64,000 nucleotides of DNA, taken from NCBI GenBank assembly GCA_041685735.1, contig JAWLFE010000002.1, forward strand, positions 71,803 to 135,802. The letters run 5' to 3'. This stretch comes from CSSed11-175R1 sp041685735. GTDB taxonomy: Bacteria > Actinomycetota > Nitriliruptoria > Nitriliruptorales > Nitriliruptoraceae. Shown here one piece after another: positions 59,638-64,000 of the stretch. The first letter of the stretch is position 1. The number at the start of each line of letters is the position of its first letter. The position numbers and the translations under genes are program-made. Under the pieces are notes generated by a model, which was not told where the DNA came from, did not search any database, and was given only the letters and a program-made list of their open reading frames with translations.

Positions 59638-61479
59638 TCACTGGTACGACACGAACACCGGCAACGGATCGAGGTCGAGGACCTGGGCCGGGTTCGCAAC
59701 CGGCTCGTCCTCGTCGTAGAAGTTCTTCCAACCCCACAGCCACCGGCCCTCGGCGCCGCCGGTGATCGCGGTGTAGGTCTCGTTCTTCGCGTCGAGGGAG
59801 CCCTGCCCGTCCATGTGGATGACGACGGCCAACTCCGGGGGCACCTCGATCGTGTCGCGGTCCGGCAGCATCCCGAACTGGAACTGGTGCAGGATCAGCA
59901 GTTTCTCGGGCAGCAGGTTGTCCCGGGTCAGGGCCGCGAGCCAGTCGACGACCTCCTGGACCTCGGTGGCCTCGACGGATCCGATCTGATCGAGGTGCAC
60001 CTCGTCATCCGCGAGCCGCCACTCCGGATCGAGCGCCAACCCGACGTGCGGTTCGAGCAGCAGCTCCTCGTACTCCTTCGCCTGCGTGAGGAAGTCGGTG
60101 CGCCCCGGCTGCAGGTCGAGGATCACGTACAGGTCCTCCTCGGCGGCCCGTTCAACCCACGGCCGGATCACGTCGACGTCGGTCCGTCGGCTGAAGTCCT
60201 GCGTCTCCTCCGCAGCCGCCGAGGCGACGGTCACGATCATCTCGAACGCCGGCAGCACGGCGCGTCCGTCGGCTCCGTACGGTTCCGCGACCTCGCGCAG
60301 CCGCGGGACCGTCTCGTCGAGCGTCTGTTCGCCCATCGCGCCCAGCGCCGAGGTCTCCGGCGAGCCGTACAACGCCACCATCCGGCGGTCCTCGAACAAC
60401 AGGAACCCGCCGCCGGGCAACTCGGCCCCACCGAGCAGCAGCGGGATCTGCCACGCCGCATCGTCGGTGATCTCACCGACCGTCACGACCCGCTGGGGTC
60501 GGGCATCTCGGACCCGTTGCGGGTTCGCGTCGCCGCGCCGCAGGTCCTGGCCGTCGATCGGCAGGATCGCCTCGCCTCGACCGGCCGCGGCGACCGCGGC
60601 GACCGCCGTGGCCGCCGGTTGGCCAGGATCGAACAGCCAGGTCGTCGTGGCGCCGCTCAGGAACACCGGTCGGGTCGCCACCACGGCGTCGATCCCGACG
60701 CCGAGCAGCTTCGCGGACAGATCCCCAGCAGCTTCGAGGTCCGTGGCCACGACCTGCAGGCGGGCCGTCGGCAGGAGCGACGCCGCCAGGCCCGACAGCG
60801 CCGCCGGATCCTCCACGATCGGGAGCAGCACGGTTGCGTCGTCCAGTCGCGACAGCGCGCCGGCACGCGCCAACGTGTCGGTCGCGGGCACGGCCAGGAA
60901 CCGGGTCACCTCGAGGTAGCCGGCCACCTCCAGCGCCAGCGCCGTCGGATCGTCGAACCGTGGCCCGAGCTCCGTGACCGTGCCGGGGAGTCCCGTTCCG
61001 GGCACGCCGATGGTGACGACCTGGTCGGCGTCGAGCGCGTCGATGCGCGCCGCGACCGGGTCGGGCCCTGCCGGTCCGATCAGCAGGAGCGGCGCGTCCA
61101 GAACGGCGGCCGCCGGCGCGGCGATCGAGCTCGCCCAGGGATCGTCGGCCGCGGCGACCACCACGACCTCCGCACACCGGTGGGTCCGGTCCGCGACCTC
61201 CAGGCTCAGCTCCATGACCCCGGGGGTGCGCAGGGTGACGAGGTCGTCGTCTTCCAGGCGATCGTGGCGGCAGGGTTCAGGATCCGGTGGAGGTGCGGCG
61301 ACGGGATCGTCGTCGGGCGCAGGGTCGGGCGCCTGCTCCGGGACCGCGGCGGGGATCTCGTCCGCGATCTCCGACTCGCGGTCGGGTGTGTCGGAACATG
61401 CGGCGGCCATCGCGGCGACAGTGATGGCCGCGAGGATCAGGAGCCAGGGACGGCGCACGAGGGGTCCGGTGGAAGGCAC
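59638..61479 (-). CDS. Large lipoprotein with cell-wall-binding-like and glycosidase-like domains
   Basis: A 613-residue exported lipoprotein (hydrophobic run, lipobox MAAAC, Cys about 26) with an Asp/Pro-rich linker. Residues about 90-330 contain segments like cell-wall-binding repeat 2 (APLLLIGPAGPDPVAARIDA, DQVVTIGVPGTGLPG). Residues about 370-610 look like a TIM-barrel glycoside-hydrolase-like domain (MVALYGSPETSALGAMGEQT, YVILDLQPGRTDFLTQAKEY, HVGLALDPEWRL). No catalytic pair is proven. The start GTG 61479 is tentative. It probably acts at the cell envelope. Confidence 0.7.
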   Translation of the reverse strand: MPSTGPLVRRPWLLILAAITVAAMAAACSDTPDRESEIADEIPAAVPEQAPDPAPDDDPVAAPPPDPEPCRHDRLEDDDLVTLRTPGVMELSLEVADRTHRCAEVVVVAAADDPWASSIAAPAAAVLDAPLLLIGPAGPDPVAARIDALDADQVVTIGVPGTGLPGTVTELGPRFDDPTALALEVAGYLEVTRFLAVPATDTLARAGALSRLDDATVLLPIVEDPAALSGLAASLLPTARLQVVATDLEAAGDLSAKLLGVGIDAVVATRPVFLSGATTTWLFDPGQPAATAVAAVAAAGRGEAILPIDGQDLRRGDANPQRVRDARPQRVVTVGEITDDAAWQIPLLLGGAELPGGGFLLFEDRRMVALYGSPETSALGAMGEQTLDETVPRLREVAEPYGADGRAVLPAFEMIVTVASAAAEETQDFSRRTDVDVIRPWVERAAEEDLYVILDLQPGRTDFLTQAKEYEELLLEPHVGLALDPEWRLADDEVHLDQIGSVEATEVQEVVDWLAALTRDNLLPEKLLILHQFQFGMLPDRDTIEVPPELAVVIHMDGQGSLDAKNETYTAITGGAEGRWLWGWKNFYDEDEPVANPAQVLDLDPLPVFVSYQ

Positions 61480-61535
61480 AGGCGACCACGCTACTTGGCG
61501 GGCGGCGCAGAGGTCGGCGATCCGCCGGAGCGCGG

Positions 61536-62150
61536 TCAGCTGCCGCCGAGGATGCGGACGAAGCGGTACTCGGTCGTGTTCGACGGGTCGTGCAGATCGC
61601 GCTGCTCGCCCGTGGCTGCGTAGCCGAGCGAGGTGTACAGCGCGTGGGCGCTGTGGAAGCGGGTGTCGGACCACAGCTCGACCGAGGTGGCACCGATCTG
61701 GGCGGCATGCTGTTCGACCAGGGCGACCAGCCCCCGCGCGAGGCCGCGCCGCCGGTGGCTCGCGGCGACGTACAGGCGCTTGAGCTCCACCGACCCGTCG
61801 GCAGCCAGCCGCCCCGCACCGATGGTCGCCGCGATCTGGCCACCGTCCTTCAGCACCCACCAGCCCGCACCGGTGGCCATGGCGGTCGCCGCGGGTCGCA
61901 GCAGGTCGGCGTCCAGACCCGGCAGGTCCAGCACGCACCCCGGGTACTCGGCGAACACACCCCCGATGAGCTCGATCAGCCCGTCAGCGTCGTCGTCGTG
62001 CACGCGACGGAGTTCGCTGCCCGGGAGGGCGGCCAGTGGACCGGTCAGTGACGCCGGCAGCGGCGTCGGCAGTGAGGGCAGGGACGCCGGGGACGTCTCC
62101 GGTGCCGGGGGTGGATCGGCCGTCGGGTCCGGGTGGTCGGCGCCCGTCAC
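61536..62150 (-). CDS. GNAT-family N-acetyltransferase
   Basis: A 204-residue GNAT. The acetyl-CoA loop is SHRRRGLARGLVALVEQHAA, with motif B FHSAHALYTSLGYAATGEQR. It carries a Pro-rich N-terminal extension of about 35 residues. GTG 62150 overlaps the topoisomerase stop (GTGA), so the two are co-translated. The substrate is unknown. Confidence 0.85.
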   Translation of the reverse strand: MTGADHPDPTADPPPAPETSPASLPSLPTPLPASLTGPLAALPGSELRRVHDDDADGLIELIGGVFAEYPGCVLDLPGLDADLLRPAATAMATGAGWWVLKDGGQIAATIGAGRLAADGSVELKRLYVAASHRRRGLARGLVALVEQHAAQIGATSVELWSDTRFHSAHALYTSLGYAATGEQRDLHDPSNTTEYRFVRILGGS

Positions 62151-64000
62151 GCGGCGCCGTCCGCGGTGTCCGGCGCCGTCTGTTCGGCGACGACGGGGCC
62201 CGGGACCGGGTGGCCGAGGTCTCCGCCGCGGCCGGCGCGCCTGGCCTCGACCAGGTCGACCGGGCGGACCACCACGGCCTCCTCGCCGCCGGTGTGCAGC
62301 TCCGCGGCGGCGCCGCACCAGGCCAGGGTGTCGACACCCGTCACCAATCCCTTCCCGCCGCGCCCCTTCGCGGGATACTCGCCCGCCGGGACGCGCTTGG
62401 CGGTCCCATCGGCCCCGAGCGTCACCACCTCGACGTCGTCGCGGCCGCCCGACACGACGGATGCGGCGACGATCGCCGCACCCGTCGGCACGTTCATCCC
62501 GGCGACCCCGGCAGCCGAGCGGCCCATCGCTCGGACCTCGGAGGCGGGGAACCGTGTCACGAGTCCCTGGTCGTGGGCCAGCAGCACATCGTCATCGTCG
62601 CGGCACAGCAGCACGGCGACCAGGCGATCCTTCGGCTTGACCCCGGCGGCCTGCAGGCTGCGTTGGCGGGCCTCGGTGAACTCGGACACCTCCGTGCGCT
62701 TGACCTGCCCGCCGGCACTGACGGTCAGCAGGGTCAGCCCGGCCGGGTCCCGGGGCAGCGCGATCGCGCCAGCCAGCTTGCCGTCCGGGCCACCGCCGAG
62801 CAGCCCACCGACGTGCGTGCCGCGCTGGTTGGCGCGCACCACCGGCAGGTCAGCGACCCCGACGCGGTAGCCGGTCCCGTCCTGCCCGACGAGCAGCAGG
62901 GTGTCGTCGGTCGTCGTGCGGATCACCGCGACCAGCGGGTCGTGCGCGTGCTTGTGGGACGGGGTGGTCCGTCGGCGGGCGAGCGGTTTGATGTAGCCCC
63001 CGGCCGTGACCATGACGGTGACGTCCTGCGCTTCGAAGCCGGCGGCCGAGCCGCCAGCGAGCACGTCGTCGGTGTCGATGCCGTCGGCGACGATGCGCGA
63101 CCGCCGGGGGGTCGCGTGGACGCGCTTGATCTCGGTCAGTTCCTCGGTGAGCACGCGGTCGAGGACCTCGCGGTCGCCCAGGATCTCCTCGAGTCCGGCG
63201 ATGCGCTCCTGCAGCTGCTGGTACTCGTCCTCCAACGCGGCCCGCTCCAGCGCAGCCAGGCGCCGCAGCTGCATGTCGAGCACCGCCTGGGCCTGCAGTT
63301 CCGACAGCTCGAAGCGCTCCATCAGGCCCTGTTTGGCCACGTTGGCCGACTCCGAACCGCGGATCAGCGCGATGACCTCGTCGAGGTGGTCGAGCGCGGT
63401 CAAGAGCCCTTCGACGATGTGGGCGCGGGCGCGGGCCTTGGCCAGCCGGTGCTCGGTCCGGCGGGTCAGCACGATGCGCTGATGGGTCAGGTAGTGGGTC
63501 AGCGCGTCGCGCAGGCCGAGGGTCTGCGGCGCCCCGTCGACGAGCGCGACGAGGTTGACGTTGAAGTTGGTGCGCAGGTCGGTCTGCTTGTACAGCGCGC
63601 TCAGGACCGCGGCCGGGTCCTCGCCACGCTTCAGCTCGATGACGATGCGCATCCCGTCACGCGACGATTCGTCACGGAGGTCGCGGATCGCCTCGATCTT
63701 GCGGTTGGCGACCAGCCCCGCGATGCGTTCGAGCAGTGAGGCCTTGTTGACCTGGTAGGGGATCTCGGTGATGACGATCCGAGGCAGGTTGCCCGTGCGC
63801 ATCTCGGTGGTCGCGACGGCTTCGACGGTGATGGCGCCGCGCCCGGCGGCGTAGGCCTGCAGGATCCCGTCGCCGTCGATGATGCGGGCGCCGGTGGGGA
63901 AGTCCGGCGCGCGGACGTGCTTCATCAGCTGATCGAGGCCGGTATCGGGCTTGCGGATCAGCAGCAGGCAGGCGTCGATGACCTCGCCGAGGTTGTGGGG
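62147..64000 (-). CDS. Type IIA topoisomerase subunit A (GyrA/ParC), N-terminus missing
   Basis: The 3' 617 codons lie inside the window; the gene runs off the right edge. The visible part is the end of the breakage-reunion domain (APDFPTGARIIDGDGILQAY, EIPYQVNKASLLERIAGLVA), the coiled coil and the C-terminal beta-pinwheel. The GyrA-box position reads EYPAKGRGGKGLVTG, a degenerate box. Together with the short C-terminal domain this suggests the second, ParC-like subunit of actinobacteria rather than the main gyrase. The catalytic Tyr is outside the window. Confidence 0.88.
   Translation of the reverse strand, partial: PHNLGEVIDACLLLIRKPDTGLDQLMKHVRAPDFPTGARIIDGDGILQAYAAGRGAITVEAVATTEMRTGNLPRIVITEIPYQVNKASLLERIAGLVANRKIEAIRDLRDESSRDGMRIVIELKRGEDPAAVLSALYKQTDLRTNFNVNLVALVDGAPQTLGLRDALTHYLTHQRIVLTRRTEHRLAKARARAHIVEGLLTALDHLDEVIALIRGSESANVAKQGLMERFELSELQAQAVLDMQLRRLAALERAALEDEYQQLQERIAGLEEILGDREVLDRVLTEELTEIKRVHATPRRSRIVADGIDTDDVLAGGSAAGFEAQDVTVMVTAGGYIKPLARRRTTPSHKHAHDPLVAVIRTTTDDTLLLVGQDGTGYRVGVADLPVVRANQRGTHVGGLLGGGPDGKLAGAIALPRDPAGLTLLTVSAGGQVKRTEVSEFTEARQRSLQAAGVKPKDRLVAVLLCRDDDDVLLAHDQGLVTRFPASEVRAMGRSAAGVAGMNVPTGAAIVAASVVSGGRDDVEVVTLGADGTAKRVPAGEYPAKGRGGKGLVTGVDTLAWCGAAAELHTGGEEAVVVRPVDLVEARRAGRGGDLGHPVPGPVVAEQTAPDTADGAA

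Noticed and set aside
59503..61623. 706-codon open frame on the plus strand opposite the large lipoprotein
   Set aside because: The minus strand has a signal peptide, a lipobox and domain-like sequence; the plus frame is Arg/Gly/Asp/Gln-rich and featureless.
1..64000. CRISPR arrays, tRNA or rRNA genes, insertion sequences, phage genes
   Set aside because: I saw no regularly spaced repeats, no tRNA cloverleaf ends, no rRNA-like sequence and no transposase or phage structural genes.

Overview
The window is very GC-rich DNA (roughly 70 percent G+C, strong third-position bias, many GTG starts) from an actinobacterium. The evidence for that is several GAF-ANTAR proteins, a large LuxR-type AAA regulator, an OleA / OleBC-fusion / OleD cluster of the type seen in Actinobacteria, and a second-type GyrA/ParC subunit. 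A deep-branching, soil, saline or aquatic lineage such as Nitriliruptoria is my inference; no rRNA or tRNA gene is present to test it. The sequence is a scaffold: it has a 10-N gap (19834-19843) and a 100-N gap (25589-25688). The larger gap is flanked by identical 99-bp copies and is almost certainly an unmerged contig overlap.

Layout. 0-7 kb: tail of an ECF sigma factor, then an NTE-type patatin phospholipase, an FtsX/MacB-type permease and an ABC ATPase carrying its own cyclic-nucleotide-binding-like domain, facing a giant LuxR regulator. 7-10 kb: LysR regulator with an M20-M24 peptidase/amidase operon. 10.5-12.3 kb: a lipoprotein of the cholesterol-dependent-cytolysin family. 12.5-16.7 kb: a cluster of GAF-ANTAR genes with a decayed GAF-GGDEF-EAL gene and an ANTAR remnant. 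16.7-23.5 kb: formate/nitrite channel, TetR, three AhpD-like proteins, a Crp/Fnr regulator and two paralogous membrane proteins. 23.8-26 kb: GGDEF-EAL enzyme across the scaffold gap. 26-29.4 kb: a zinc-finger anti-sigma-like protein coupled to a deiodinase-like gene with an in-frame TGA (probable selenocysteine), then a Rieske-TPP-enzyme fusion. 29.4-34.2 kb: hypothetical protein, broken NAD(P)HX epimerase, lipoprotein, sirtuin, GAF protein plus cytoplasmic subtilase, helical protein. 34.4-39 kb: sulfonate-type ABC transporter (permease broken), O-acetylhomoserine sulfhydrylase, CoA-binding protein. 39-43 kb: acyltransferase, SRPBCC protein, cardiolipin-synthase-like PLD, SDR. 43-47.8 kb: olefin biosynthesis oleA-oleBC-oleD. 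48-51.8 kb: a photolyase relative with apparently permuted domains, SRPBCC and GAF-ANTAR proteins. 52-55 kb: two acyl-CoA dehydrogenases with a TetR. 55-62 kb: phosphohexomutase, class II aldolase, Dps, two small paralogues, a large lipoprotein, a GNAT. The end holds a partial GyrA/ParC.

How the genes fit together. Translational coupling by ATGA/GTGA overlaps marks operons at 2.1-4.1, 9.0, 26.8, 32.6, 35.3-36.3, 38.5, 44-46.8, 54.4 and 62.1 kb. The recurring themes are redox and oxygen sensing (GAF, ANTAR, Crp, AhpD, Sec protein, Dps), lipid and hydrocarbon chemistry (patatin, Ole, PLD, acyltransferase, acyl-CoA dehydrogenases) and sulfur uptake. Three genes have clear internal deletions that remove conserved domain cores (GAF-GGDEF-EAL, NAD(P)HX epimerase, SsuC-type permease). 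These are either real pseudogenes or a systematic sequence problem. The most unusual items are the probable selenoprotein with a bacterial SECIS-like hairpin, the cytolysin-like lipoprotein, the domain-permuted photolyase relative and the Rieske-TPP fusion.
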